DNA from: CAKZQX01 sp034436755
Lineage (GTDB): Bacteria; Chloroflexota; Chloroflexia; Chloroflexales; Chloroflexaceae
Direction: 5' to 3'
Length of the DNA stretch: 64,000 nucleotides
Assembly (NCBI GenBank): GCA_034436755.1
Contig: DAOTVB010000127.1
Coordinates: 26,387 to 90,386, forward strand
Below the pieces are notes generated by a model that saw nothing but the letters and a program-made list of their open reading frames with translations, was not told the origin of the DNA and made no database searches. How positions within the stretch are numbered: the first letter of the stretch is position 1; each line of letters opens with the position of its first letter. The position numbers and the translations under genes are program-made. Below, piece by piece: positions 53,186-62,573 of this stretch.

Positions 53186-53252
53186 GAAACTGGGTTCCCC
53201 CTGGTTCGTGTTGCGGTCGTGTGTCAGCCTACTCCGTCGCCTATCTCATGAA

Positions 53253-53563
53253 GTTTGCGAGAATAGTCCGAACATACTATCCTGGAATCCCGGCTTTAGC
53301 CGGTGAATGCCTGACGGGACTGCGGCATACTGCCAGACAAGTCTGATTCGGCTGATGAACGTTGAAAACATAGCCCGGATATGAAATGACCTGGAATCCC
53401 GGCTTCAGCCGGTGGATGCCTGACGGGACTACGGCATACTGAAGAGAAAGCCCGATCCGGCTGAAGCCGGGACTCCAATCAGTGATGTCCGGATTTAATG
53501 TTCAAAATTCATCAGCCGGGATTCCTCTCCAGCAATATCCGGATTTAATGTTCAAAGTTCATA
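53253..53563. repeat. palindromic repeat family 2, two nested copies
   Basis: Two left ends (near 53254 ATGAAGTTTGCGAGAATAG and near 53355 GATGAACGTTGAAAACATAG) are each followed by CCTGGAATCCCGGCTT and GATGCCTGACGGGACT. The mirror block GGCTGAAGCCGGGACTCC follows, and then two right ends CCGGATTTAATGTTCAAA (near 53488 and 53541). One copy has apparently been inserted into or duplicated within another. Confidence 0.7.
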
Positions 53564-53633
53564 AAACGACAGAGTACGGACTACGGATTATCGACTACAG
53601 AATTCAGACTACGGAATATCTGAGACAGCTAAA

Positions 53634-53673
53634 AACGCCGCCGGACGACGACAGCGACTGTTCCGGCAGCGTT
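53634..53673 (-). terminator. terminator-like hairpin without an obvious gene
   Basis: AACGCCGCCGGA (53634-53645) pairs with TCCGGCAGCGTT (53662-53673) with one G-U pair and a 16-nt loop. On the minus strand the stem is followed by TTTTTAG. No minus-strand gene ends nearby, so its role is unclear. Confidence 0.35.
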
Positions 53674-53864
53674 GTTGGGTGTAAAACGATTGTGCTACGA
53701 GTATAGCATCAGCGTGTACTGGAGTCAATTATACCGTTTCTTACCTGCTCTGAGCAAATAGTACTGCTTCCTGCACCACAACGCCGATCTTTGTGGTAAC
53801 ATGACGGCAGTTTGAATGGGTGGCCGCAGGCGCGCCGGGCGCGCGAAGGTGGGTCGAGGCAGCT

Positions 53865-54581
53865 ATGGCCTTTACGGGCTTCTCAACTGATAAGCTTGTG
53901 GGCCTGCCACCAGAGTTGTTCAGCGAAGTCGTGCCGGCGATTACGCTGCCGAGTGAACTCAAGGTGACGCTCCACATCTTCTATCGCCTGAGCAAACAGC
54001 GCGGTCAGCCGCGCCGCCTGAGTTGGGATGATCTCGCCGGCGACCAGGTGCTCCGCCAGAGCCTCCGGGCCGTTTCCCGGCTACGTCCACCCGAAGAACT
54101 GCTGGACGAAGGCATGGACGCGGCAATCCGGCGGACAACGCTGCTGCATATTGCCCTGCCGGGTGACGGCCGGCTGATCAACTGGTACCTGGTGAACACA
54201 GCGTCGAACCGGGCCTGGGTGGAACGCATGGCGCAGGCCCGCACTGCCCTGGAACCAAATGCGCCCGCACCGGAGCAGCGACCCACGTTGATCGCACTCT
54301 ACGAGCAGAACATCGGCCTGGTGACGCCGCTGCTGGTAGATGAACTACGCGAGGCCGAGGAGCGCTATCCGGCGGAGTGGATCGAGGCAGCCATGCGCGA
54401 GGCCGTCCGCGCCAATGCCCGTTCATGGCGTTATATTCGCAAAGTCTTGGAGAGGTGGGCAACCAATGGACGACAGGATGCGCCGCATCAATCCGAGCGA
54501 CCTATCGATGTGGAGAAGTACACGCGAGGAGAATTTGGCGGACTCTTCCGCAGCGGCGGCGATGCCAGCGACCTTGAATAG
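53865..54581 (+). CDS. DnaD-domain (DnaB_2) replication protein
   Basis: The 238-aa product has an N-terminal winged-helix-like half (residues 1-120; 'ITLPSELKVTLHIFYRLSKQRGQPRRLSWDDL'). A C-terminal helical domain, 'YEQNIGLVTPLLVDELREAEERYPAEWIEAAMREAVRANARSWRYIRKVLERW', matches the DnaD/DnaB_2 domain that remodels origin DNA and helps load the replicative helicase in low-GC Gram-positives. The ATG at 53865 has GAGG five bases upstream. The gene overlaps the DnaI-like gene by 116 bases in another frame, so the two act together in all likelihood. Confidence 0.85.
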   Translation: MAFTGFSTDKLVGLPPELFSEVVPAITLPSELKVTLHIFYRLSKQRGQPRRLSWDDLAGDQVLRQSLRAVSRLRPPEELLDEGMDAAIRRTTLLHIALPGDGRLINWYLVNTASNRAWVERMAQARTALEPNAPAPEQRPTLIALYEQNIGLVTPLLVDELREAEERYPAEWIEAAMREAVRANARSWRYIRKVLERWATNGRQDAPHQSERPIDVEKYTRGEFGGLFRSGGDASDLE

Positions 54582-55326
54582 CGACCTGGCCGCTGACCTG
54601 CCGGCGGAACCGGTGTGCTCCACATGCAAAGGTGTCGGCTACTATCTGCTGGATGTGCCGGTGGGTGATCCCAACTTTGGCGTGCTGATGCCCTGCGCCT
54701 GCAAAATGGCCGAGAAAGAACAGCGCGCGGCCGACGAACTTCGCCGCCTGAGCAATCTTGGGCCATTTGAGGGTAAAACGTTTGAAAACTTTGATCCCGA
54801 TGTCCCCGGTGTGCGCCGGGCTTTTGTGCGTGCCCGCAATTATGCCCGAAATCCACGGGGATGGTTAATTCTTTTTGGTAACTATGGCAGCGGCAAAACT
54901 CATCTGGCAGCGGCTATTGCCAATGCCGCCTTCCAACGTCACTATAAAGTACTCTTTGCTATCGTTCCCGATCTTCTAGATCATCTACGCAGCACCTTCG
55001 GCCCCAATAGCGACGTGGAGTATGACGAGCGTTTTGAGACAATCCGCGAGATCCCGCTGCTGGTGCTGGACGATTTAGGGACGGAGAATACCACGCCCTG
55101 GGCGCGCGAAAAACTTTACCAGATAATAAACCACCGTTATAATTATAGTCTGCCGACGGTGATTACGAGTAATCGGAAGCCGGAGGATATCGAACCGCGC
55201 ATCTTTTCGCGTATGTGTGACCTTGCACTCTCGGAAGAAATTACGATAATTGATGCCGATGACTATCGGCGTATGTCGATGAATAAGCGTTTTCCCGATC
55301 GCCGAGGTATACGTACCCGTTTGTAG
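54466..55326 (+). CDS. DnaI/DnaC-like helicase-loader ATPase
   Basis: The 286-aa protein has a zinc-binding segment CSTCKGVGYY...CACK (four Cys, about residues 48-78) and an AAA+ domain. Walker A is GNYGSGKTHLAA (about 133-144), Walker B is 'IPLLVLDDLGTE', and 'PTVITSNRKPEDIEPRI' is the sensor region with an Arg finger candidate in 'RIFSRM'. This is the layout of DnaI-type helicase loaders and of IstB transposition helpers. Pairing with the DnaD-like gene and the zinc segment favour a loader. GAGAGGTGG lies upstream of the ATG at 54466. Confidence 0.88.
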   Translation: MDDRMRRINPSDLSMWRSTREENLADSSAAAAMPATLNSDLAADLPAEPVCSTCKGVGYYLLDVPVGDPNFGVLMPCACKMAEKEQRAADELRRLSNLGPFEGKTFENFDPDVPGVRRAFVRARNYARNPRGWLILFGNYGSGKTHLAAAIANAAFQRHYKVLFAIVPDLLDHLRSTFGPNSDVEYDERFETIREIPLLVLDDLGTENTTPWAREKLYQIINHRYNYSLPTVITSNRKPEDIEPRIFSRMCDLALSEEITIIDADDYRRMSMNKRFPDRRGIRTRL

Positions 55327-55423
55327 CTGCGCAGTGTACACCGGGATGGCATTACCTACCAGCAACCCGTGCCCATCCTGATATCCGTTCGTGTGTTATT
55401 GTTCTGACCAGAAAGTTGTTCTC

Positions 55424-56350
55424 ATGCCAACGCATTACCTGTCAGCCGCTGACCTTGACCGCCCCACCGCCGAAGCACTGCTCCAGCGCGCCCAGGCACT
55501 CAAGGTGGAGTGGCGCAACGGCGGCCATCCGGCGCTCCTGCTCCAGACGCAAACGCTGGCGCTGGTATTTGAAAAGCCCTCGCTGCGTACCCGTGTGGCG
55601 TTTGAGGCCGGGATGACCCAACTAGGCGGCCACGGGAGCTATCTCTCCGCCAATGATATCGACATGGGCGGGCGCGAGAGTATCCCTGATGTGGCCCGGA
55701 ACCTCAGCCGCTGGGTGCAGACAATCGCCGCACGCGTCTTTCGGCATAGCAGCGTTGAGATCCTGGCTGAACATGCCACCATCCCGGTGATCAATGCGCT
55801 GTCGGATCGGGAACATCCCTGCCAGGCGCTGGCCGATATGCTCACCCTGCTGGAGCGCTACGGGCGGCTGGATGGGCTGCGGCTGGCCTATGTTGGCGAT
55901 GGCAACAATGTCTGTCACTCCCTGATGTTGCTGGGCGCAACGCTGGGTATGCATATCGCAGTGGCCTGCCCCCCCGACTACCGCCCCAATCCCGACATCC
56001 TGGCCCAGGCCGAGCAACGGGCGGTGGCCCACGGGGCTACCATCACGGTTTCGTCCGATCCGGGGGAGGCGGTCGAGGGTGCCCACGCTATCTACACCGA
56101 TGTCTGGGCCTCAATGGGGCAGGAGCACGAGGCCGCCCGCCGTCGTCCGGTGTTCCAGCCCTACCAGGTGAACAGTGCGCTGCTGACCCTGGCGCAACCC
56201 GGCGCGCTGGCGATGCACTGCCTGCCGGCACATCGCGGCGAGGAGATCACCGCCGAGGTGATTGATGGCCCTCAGTCCGTCGTCTTTGATCAAGCTGAGA
56301 ATCGCTTACACGTTCAAAAAGCTCTTATTTTGACCCTGCTCAATCGCTAA
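55424..56350 (+). CDS. argF: ornithine carbamoyltransferase
   Basis: The 308-aa product contains the carbamoyl-phosphate site 'EKPSLRTRVAFEAG', then 'HPCQALADMLTL', the 'VGDGNNVCHSL' segment and the ornithine-binding 'MHCLPAHRGEEI'. The length and the S-x-R-T-R and HCLPAHR motifs identify ArgF rather than aspartate carbamoyltransferase. It makes citrulline from ornithine and carbamoyl phosphate in arginine synthesis, as a cytoplasmic trimer. The start is set by homology; a Shine-Dalgarno is weak. Confidence 0.95.
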   Translation: MPTHYLSAADLDRPTAEALLQRAQALKVEWRNGGHPALLLQTQTLALVFEKPSLRTRVAFEAGMTQLGGHGSYLSANDIDMGGRESIPDVARNLSRWVQTIAARVFRHSSVEILAEHATIPVINALSDREHPCQALADMLTLLERYGRLDGLRLAYVGDGNNVCHSLMLLGATLGMHIAVACPPDYRPNPDILAQAEQRAVAHGATITVSSDPGEAVEGAHAIYTDVWASMGQEHEAARRRPVFQPYQVNSALLTLAQPGALAMHCLPAHRGEEITAEVIDGPQSVVFDQAENRLHVQKALILTLLNR

Positions 56351-56436
56351 TATAGCTTTGAGATTTTGGTTTTTGGATTAGACTATACCAGTACAATCGA
56401 CAATCTACAATCCAAAATCTTGAGTCGGAGTCCGTT

Positions 56437-59400
56437 ATGCCAGGCAATCGCGCAATTTATGATCGAGCAATGGACCAGAGCCGCGAGGCGGCCCGTCAAA
56501 AGCAGTGGGATGCAGCCCTGAAGAGTGCAGTACGAGCCGTCCAGGAATTTCCGCAGGATACCGATGCGCGTACCGCCACTGCGGTAGCGCTCTTCCACAA
56601 CGACAAGTTATCCAAGGCGTTGCAAATCTTTGAGGAGTTGCGCGCCGCCCATCCCGACAACCCCTTCTTCCTGGGGTATATTGCGCGTACCCAGGAACGT
56701 CAGGGCAATACCACCGCTGCCGTCGAGTCCTACCAACAACTGGTAGAACTGCACGAGCAGCAGCGCGTGACTGCCCGCGTGATTGAAGCGCTACGCGACG
56801 TGCTGCGTCTGCGGCCCGATCTGGATGACCAGCGGCAGCGCCTGGCCCACCTGCTGGAGGATGTGAACGCCACCCGCGAGGCTGCCACTGAGTATATGCT
56901 GCTCGGACGGCGATACCATCAGCAGGGTCGCCTGGATGACTCCGCCGAGATTACCGAACTTGCGCTCCGGTTGGACCCCAACAACCGCGAAGCCAAAGAG
57001 TTGCTGATTGCGGTGCGCGATGCCATGGCCCGGGCCGCACACGATCTGCCGGAAGGGGAAACCGACCTGCCCGCCGAGTTACGCCCGGCGATGGCCGGGA
57101 TGACGGGCAATCTCCGCTCACAACAGTTTGCCGTGGAACGCATTATTGCGCTGGCAATCGAAAAGCAACAGGCTGGTGATATCGATGGTGCCCTCGAACA
57201 GTATGAGCGCGCGGTTGAAGGCGGGACGGAACGGGCCGATGTGCTCTACAGCCTGGGCCTGCTCTACCAGGAGCGGGACGATCATGAGGCGGCCGTGCGC
57301 GTGCTGGATAAAGCCGCCAATGATCAGGAGTATGCGCTCTCCGCACACTTTGCGCTGGGTAGTTCCTACCAGGCATTGAATAAGTTGCAGCAGGCGGCCC
57401 AGGAGTATGAGCAGACAATCGGCCTGGTTGATCTGGAGTCCATCGGCCGCGCCGAGTCCGAAGATCTGATCCAGATGTATGAGAGCGCAGTTGCGATCTA
57501 CCAGCAACTGGGGGATGTCGCCCGGGCGGCCTCGCTCTTCTCTATGCTGGCGAGTTTCCTGCAGACGAAGCGCTGGGGGAAAGAACGCGCCGCCGAGTTT
57601 AACCGGCGAGCGAAGGAACTGACCGAGCAGAATGTGCTCAACAAACTGCGCAACTTTGGGACCGGCGCATTGACCCCGGTTGAACAGGGCGAACCGGAAC
57701 CGGAGCCCGAAACTCAGGCCATGCCCGAAACCTGGGGGAAGATCCGCTCGATCACCGATTTTCTGCGCTCGGACGGGACCGGTGTATCAACCAGCAGCCT
57801 GAGTATGCCCGTTGAGCCACCCGCACCCGCCGATCCGCTAAAAATGCTGGACAACCTGCCCACGCCGGAACAGCCAACCTTCGCTCCGGTCACGAAACTT
57901 GATATCCGTGGGTTGGATGAGCAGACAGCGCGCTGGGTTACGGCCAGCGAGAAATATATTGAACAGGGACTGCTTGAAGCGGCCCTCGATGCCTGTCACG
58001 AAATTATTCGCCTGAATATGGAGTATCTGCCCATCCATCTGCGCATGGGCGAGATTTTCGAGCGACAGGGACGCAACGAAGACGCGCAAACAAAGTATCA
58101 ACTCCTGATCGATACCTATACTGTGCGTAACGAGGCGACCCAGGCGATTGATGTCTATTTCCGGATTATTGAACTCTCGCCTGATACGATCAATGCGCGG
58201 TCGCGCCTGGCGGACCTCCTCAAGAATGCCGGGCGGATCGAAGAAGCCTGCGAACAGCTTATTCAGGTTGCTTCTGCCTATTTCCGCATGGGACAGACCA
58301 ACCGGGCGTTGGAGGAGTATCGCCGGTTGTTGCAGTGGGCCCCCAAGAGTAAAGAGGTCCACGCCGAGTATGGCATGGCGCTGTTTAAACTGGAGCGGTA
58401 TGAAGCTGCCCTGGGCGAGTTTCGTAAAGCGCTGGAACTGGGTGCCAATGATGCCGTTGCCATCACCCGCATGAATATGACCCTGGCAATGATGGGCGAG
58501 AATACTCACGCGGTCTGGGATTCGCTGGCGGCGCTGCTGGAACAGATGAAGGCCCAGCCCGAACTGAGCGATGTTATCCAGGCAGAATATCGCGCAGCCC
58601 TGCTCACGGCCGATACCGCAATTCTGCACTATATCCTGGGAATTATCCAGCAGCAGAGTAAGCAACACTCCTCCGCCCTGCTTGAGTTTGAGCAGGCACA
58701 AACCCTGTACGACAGCGACGAGGAGCCTATCCTGCCGCTGGTGCTGGTACATCAGGCCATGGCCGATAGCCATATTGCGCTGGGACAGGCCGAAGAAGCG
58801 CTGGAACAACTCCGCCACGGTCAGGCGGTCGCGGAACAGGCCCGGATCGATCCATCAATCAAGCATCCGTTTGCCATCCCACTCTCCCATGGAGATCTGA
58901 CCCGGCGCATGGCCGAGGCGTATGCGGCCACGGATGACCTGGCCGGCGCCGAGCAGGCACTGCTGGAGGCGCGGCGGTTGCTGCCCTACGACCGGACCAT
59001 CTACACCAAACTGGCCGATGTCTACTTCCGGCAGGGGAAACTCAAAGAAGCCCTGATCCAGCTTGAAGACCTCGCCTCGCACTATGAGAAACGGCAGGAT
59101 CTGGATCGCGCGATTGAGACGCTGGAGTATGGCTTGAAACTCGCGCCCAGCAACACCGAAGTTGGGGGACGCCTGGCGCGGATGTACCTCCGGCGCGGAA
59201 TGCTTGACCGGGGGCTGGAAGGTCTGGTGCGGGTTGCCGAACTGCAACGCAAAGCGGGCCAACTCAAAGACGCGGTTGCCAGCCTGCAGCAGGCGGCCGA
59301 TGTCTACTGGACCCTCGGCAAACATGATGAGGCCCGGTCGCTCTATGACCGGATCACCCAGATCGCTCCCAACGATATTGAAGCGCGGCAGTGGCTGGCG

Positions 59401-59706
59401 TTGATGTACACCCTCTCGTTCCGCACGTCCGATGCCATCGCCGAGAAGAAACAGATTGTGCGCATCCTGACCCAGCAACGCGACTACGAAAACGCTATCG
59501 CGGAACTGCACCAGATCATTGGCCTGGATCAGCGCGACCTGGATGCCTACTATCTGCTGGGGGATATGTTGATGCGGCGGGAAGAGTACACGCAAGCCGT
59601 GAATCTCTATAACCGGATGTTGAAACTGGATGGGGCCGATACTGAGCGGATCAAGGCACTCATTTCAGCCGCAAATCGAATGCTTACCCAACAATCCCAT
59701 GCCTGA
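56437..59706 (+). CDS. large tetratricopeptide-repeat protein
   Basis: The 1089-aa protein is nearly all helical TPR units. A first block (residues 1-240) and a second (240-410) are separated by a Pro/Glu-rich linker (415-490) from a third, larger block (500-1085). Units show the W/L-G-Y-A-F-A-P spacing, for example 'VHAEYGMALFKLERYEAALGEFRKALEL'. No signal peptide or membrane helix is present, so it is probably a cytoplasmic scaffold. GGAG lies six bases before the ATG. It sits just upstream of cdaA-cdaR, but no direct link can be shown. Confidence 0.85.
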   Translation: MPGNRAIYDRAMDQSREAARQKQWDAALKSAVRAVQEFPQDTDARTATAVALFHNDKLSKALQIFEELRAAHPDNPFFLGYIARTQERQGNTTAAVESYQQLVELHEQQRVTARVIEALRDVLRLRPDLDDQRQRLAHLLEDVNATREAATEYMLLGRRYHQQGRLDDSAEITELALRLDPNNREAKELLIAVRDAMARAAHDLPEGETDLPAELRPAMAGMTGNLRSQQFAVERIIALAIEKQQAGDIDGALEQYERAVEGGTERADVLYSLGLLYQERDDHEAAVRVLDKAANDQEYALSAHFALGSSYQALNKLQQAAQEYEQTIGLVDLESIGRAESEDLIQMYESAVAIYQQLGDVARAASLFSMLASFLQTKRWGKERAAEFNRRAKELTEQNVLNKLRNFGTGALTPVEQGEPEPEPETQAMPETWGKIRSITDFLRSDGTGVSTSSLSMPVEPPAPADPLKMLDNLPTPEQPTFAPVTKLDIRGLDEQTARWVTASEKYIEQGLLEAALDACHEIIRLNMEYLPIHLRMGEIFERQGRNEDAQTKYQLLIDTYTVRNEATQAIDVYFRIIELSPDTINARSRLADLLKNAGRIEEACEQLIQVASAYFRMGQTNRALEEYRRLLQWAPKSKEVHAEYGMALFKLERYEAALGEFRKALELGANDAVAITRMNMTLAMMGENTHAVWDSLAALLEQMKAQPELSDVIQAEYRAALLTADTAILHYILGIIQQQSKQHSSALLEFEQAQTLYDSDEEPILPLVLVHQAMADSHIALGQAEEALEQLRHGQAVAEQARIDPSIKHPFAIPLSHGDLTRRMAEAYAATDDLAGAEQALLEARRLLPYDRTIYTKLADVYFRQGKLKEALIQLEDLASHYEKRQDLDRAIETLEYGLKLAPSNTEVGGRLARMYLRRGMLDRGLEGLVRVAELQRKAGQLKDAVASLQQAADVYWTLGKHDEARSLYDRITQIAPNDIEARQWLALMYTLSFRTSDAIAEKKQIVRILTQQRDYENAIAELHQIIGLDQRDLDAYYLLGDMLMRREEYTQAVNLYNRMLKLDGADTERIKALISAANRMLTQQSHA

Positions 59707-59797
59707 CCTGGGAGAAATATGCCATGACATGCTGCGATGACGGACGATGCGCAGGTCCGGCTGCCATACGTCTGTCGTCTGGTGTTAACGATATCAT

Positions 59798-60619
59798 ATG
59801 CCAGATCTAGTACGTCTCTGGGAGAGACTCAACCCATTTACTGACCCGTTTGCCCTGCTCGATATTCTAATTGTTGCACTCTTTTTTTACTGGTTGCTTC
59901 GCGTTATTCGTGGCACCCGCGCAGTCCAACTCCTTCGCGGTATCGGCATTATTCTGGCGATTGCATTCTTCATCAGTTCAGCCTTTGAGCGGCTGACCAT
60001 GCTGGGCTGGCTGCTGGAAAATGCAATTACACCGCTCCTGATCGCCATCCCTGTTTTATTTCAACCCGAACTGCGCCGTGCCCTGGAACGGCTGGGGCGG
60101 ACCGGCGGGTTTTTCAATCGGCCGTTGTTTGGCGGCAATACGCGTTCTGAGGTTTTAGAAACCATCAATGTGATTACGCGAACGGCAGTTCAACTCTCGC
60201 AGCAGGGCATCGGCGGCCTGATGGTTATTGAGCGGGAAACCCAACTGCAAGAATATGCCGACCGGGGCGTTATCCTGGACGCGCGGATGGCCGTGCCGCT
60301 GCTGCTGAATATTTTCTATCCCAACTCACCGCTGCATGATATGGCGGTGATTGTCCGCGAAAACCGCATTCTTGCGGCGAATGTGGTGCTGCCGTTAAGC
60401 GAAGATGTGCTTGGCCCGCGGCGCTACGGTACACGCCATCGCGCCGCGAAAGGCATCAGCGAGCAGACCGACGCAATTGTGGTGGTCGTATCCGAAGAAA
60501 CCGGAGCAATTACCCTGGTGACCGATGGCCGGATGGTCGGCTACCTGAATGAGACGCGTCTACGGAATATGCTGGCCCGGTTAATGAAAGTACCGCTGGC
60601 GGAGGAAACCACCCGGTGA
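59798..60619 (+). CDS. cdaA: diadenylate cyclase CdaA
   Basis: The 273-aa protein has three N-terminal membrane helices (about 18-38, 45-62 and 65-90) and a C-terminal DAC domain that joins two ATP molecules into cyclic di-AMP. 'ILDARMAVPLLLNIFYPNSPLHDMAVIV' and 'GPRRYGTRHRAAKGISEQTDA' correspond to the family's DGA and RHR motifs. The RHR is intact but the Gly of DGA is Met here. Cyclic di-AMP controls turgor and potassium transport. The gene overlaps the YbbR gene by 4 nt (GTGA), the conserved cdaA-cdaR pairing. The Shine-Dalgarno is weak. Confidence 0.93.
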   Translation: MPDLVRLWERLNPFTDPFALLDILIVALFFYWLLRVIRGTRAVQLLRGIGIILAIAFFISSAFERLTMLGWLLENAITPLLIAIPVLFQPELRRALERLGRTGGFFNRPLFGGNTRSEVLETINVITRTAVQLSQQGIGGLMVIERETQLQEYADRGVILDARMAVPLLLNIFYPNSPLHDMAVIVRENRILAANVVLPLSEDVLGPRRYGTRHRAAKGISEQTDAIVVVVSEETGAITLVTDGRMVGYLNETRLRNMLARLMKVPLAEETTR

Positions 60620-62133
60620 ACGCGATTCGCAATCAAGCATTAAGTTTTATCCTGGCGCTGGGGCTCAGTTTCGCCCTCTGGGCCTTTGTCTCCTTCCGTG
60701 AGAATCCAAATAGAGTCAGCGACCCGTTTAGCCTGCCGCTGGTCATACGCGGCCAGGCAGAAGATCTGGTCATTGTTAATCAGGAGGGATCACGGCGTAC
60801 AGAATTCCCCAGTATCGGCGTTACCATTGAAACCGATCAAAACACGCTGGCCGATCTTTCATCATCGGAACTGCAGGCTAATCTCGAAGCGTTTGTTGAT
60901 CTGAGTGGCCTCGGTGCCGGTGAGCATGTGGTGCCTGTCCAGACCGCAATCGAAAGTTCCCTTGATCGCCGTATCGATACCGAGAACGTTGAACCGGAAA
61001 CAATTACGGTCCGTCTGGATCAAGAGATCACCCGCAAAGTACCGGTGCAGATCGAAGTTGAGGGCGACCCACCGTTTAGCTTCCGGCGCGGCAATCCACA
61101 GGTGAATGATCAACCCCCCGATGAAGTGACGATCGCGGTGAGCGGGCCGGAGAATCGCGTCGAAGAAGTCGTTATTGCGCGGGCAACGGCCAGAATTGAG
61201 GGACTGAGCGCCAACTACGAGTCATCGGTCCAACTCCAACCCCTGAATGCCAACGATCAGGTTGTCGAAGGCGTAACGCTCGACCCGGCAACGCTCAATG
61301 TAGAGATCCCCATTCGCTCGGTCGTCGGGCTCAAGCGCCTCCCGGTCATTGGGAATGTCGAAGGAGCCCCGGCACCCGGATATATTATCACCGATATCCA
61401 GAGTGAGCCGGCGCTGATCAACCTGACCGGCAGTTCGGAAACGCTCGAAACGATCGAGCAGCTTGAAACAGCACCTGTCAATATCACCGGGATCACCAGC
61501 ACCGTTACCCGTACCGTTCCGCTGGATATTCCGGAAGGCACTTCACCCCAGTTAGGGGAACCGGAGGAGGCAACGATAACCGTGCGCGTCACTCCCCTGG
61601 AACAACGCTTCCAGATTGAACTCCCCTTCCCGGTTGAAGTGACGGATACGCCGGACGGGCTTGATGTCAATGTAGACCCTCAGGTCATCAAGGTTGAGTT
61701 ATCCGGCCCGGTTGAGGCATTTTCCCAACTCGACACCGAAACCCTCGTGGCAACCCTTGATCTCAGTGGGCTTACTCCCGGCACCTACACACGCACGCCC
61801 GAAATCAGTCTAACCGAGGCAATTACCGTTGGTTCGGTCCCTGAGGTGCAGGTGACGCTGCGTTCCCCGCCACGCCCAACCGCAACCCGTCTGCCACCAA
61901 CACCGACCGCTGCCACCGAGTCAGCACCGGCGGCGACCAGTACGGCAACGGAACAGCCTGGGCCAACAGAACCACCCACAGCAACCACCGCACCGGCCTC
62001 CCCTCTACCCACGGAAGAGCCGGACCCGCCGCAGGGAGCCATCTCGACGATTGTGCCGGAAGCGGATATTACGCCACTTCCCATCCCTACACCGGGCGAG
62101 ATACCAGCATCGGAAGAGACCGATGCCGTGTAG
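60616..62133 (+). CDS. cdaR: YbbR-domain regulator of CdaA
   Basis: The 505-aa product has a short N-terminal membrane helix (about 8-28, 'ILALGLSFALWAFVS') and an extracytoplasmic region of about four YbbR domains (about 35-415). Each has the 'V-P-V-x-V/I' strand and a 'P-x-x-V-x-I/V-x-G' strand. A Pro/Thr/Glu-rich tail of about 90 residues follows. YbbR proteins contact CdaA across the membrane and modulate its activity. GTG at 60616 overlaps the cdaA stop by four bases. The long low-complexity tail is unusual for the family and may reach into the cell wall or surface layer. Confidence 0.92.
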   Translation: MNAIRNQALSFILALGLSFALWAFVSFRENPNRVSDPFSLPLVIRGQAEDLVIVNQEGSRRTEFPSIGVTIETDQNTLADLSSSELQANLEAFVDLSGLGAGEHVVPVQTAIESSLDRRIDTENVEPETITVRLDQEITRKVPVQIEVEGDPPFSFRRGNPQVNDQPPDEVTIAVSGPENRVEEVVIARATARIEGLSANYESSVQLQPLNANDQVVEGVTLDPATLNVEIPIRSVVGLKRLPVIGNVEGAPAPGYIITDIQSEPALINLTGSSETLETIEQLETAPVNITGITSTVTRTVPLDIPEGTSPQLGEPEEATITVRVTPLEQRFQIELPFPVEVTDTPDGLDVNVDPQVIKVELSGPVEAFSQLDTETLVATLDLSGLTPGTYTRTPEISLTEAITVGSVPEVQVTLRSPPRPTATRLPPTPTAATESAPAATSTATEQPGPTEPPTATTAPASPLPTEEPDPPQGAISTIVPEADITPLPIPTPGEIPASEETDAV

Positions 62134-62573
62134 TAGGGCATGTATGAACGCGGTTGACAGTCGGGGAACAGCATGCTACATTATCGTTGTTCAGTTTGTC
62201 TCTATCAATTATGACATAACGTACAGAGTCAGGGCGGTTTGTCTATCCGATAGCCAGTTGTGACCTTGCCGTTAGCGGGAAGCTATCTGCTTTTCCCCAG
62301 ACAGGGGCGATTTGTACGCCCTCCAGGAGAAGCGTAGCGCGTGTTCTAGCCTGGCAGAGGCGGCACACCTCCCGCGCAAAAATGGCGTACATTATGTTAT
62401 GTGCATTTAGTGACCCAATGTGGGGCGCGCGACCCGGTGATGGGGTCATTGCAGAATCAGCAGCAACTGTTCCCGGTTCGCGCCGCACCCGGCCGATATA
62501 TCTACCATCTACCCGTTATCAGACATGCGTATGTAGCACGGTCTTAACGTATAGATAGAATGAGGGGGGAAAC
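62134..62573. other. 440-bp intergenic region
   Basis: No gene is supported. A sequence resembling one family-1 end (GCGTAGCGCGTGTT) with a nearby GCCTGGCAGAGGCGG lies at about 62299-62362, too diverged to be sure. The promoter of the reductase gene should lie here, but none is clear. Confidence 0.35.

Noticed and set aside
52304..53251. 315-aa plus-strand open frame
   Set aside because: Antisense of uvrA, which has all expected motifs in that region.
54466..55326. IstB-type transposition helper
   Set aside because: Adjacent, overlapping DnaD-domain gene and the four-Cys zinc segment fit a helicase loader better; no transposase gene is nearby.
62243..62488. 81-aa minus-strand open frame
   Set aside because: No ribosome-binding site or family; sits in a possible repeat remnant.
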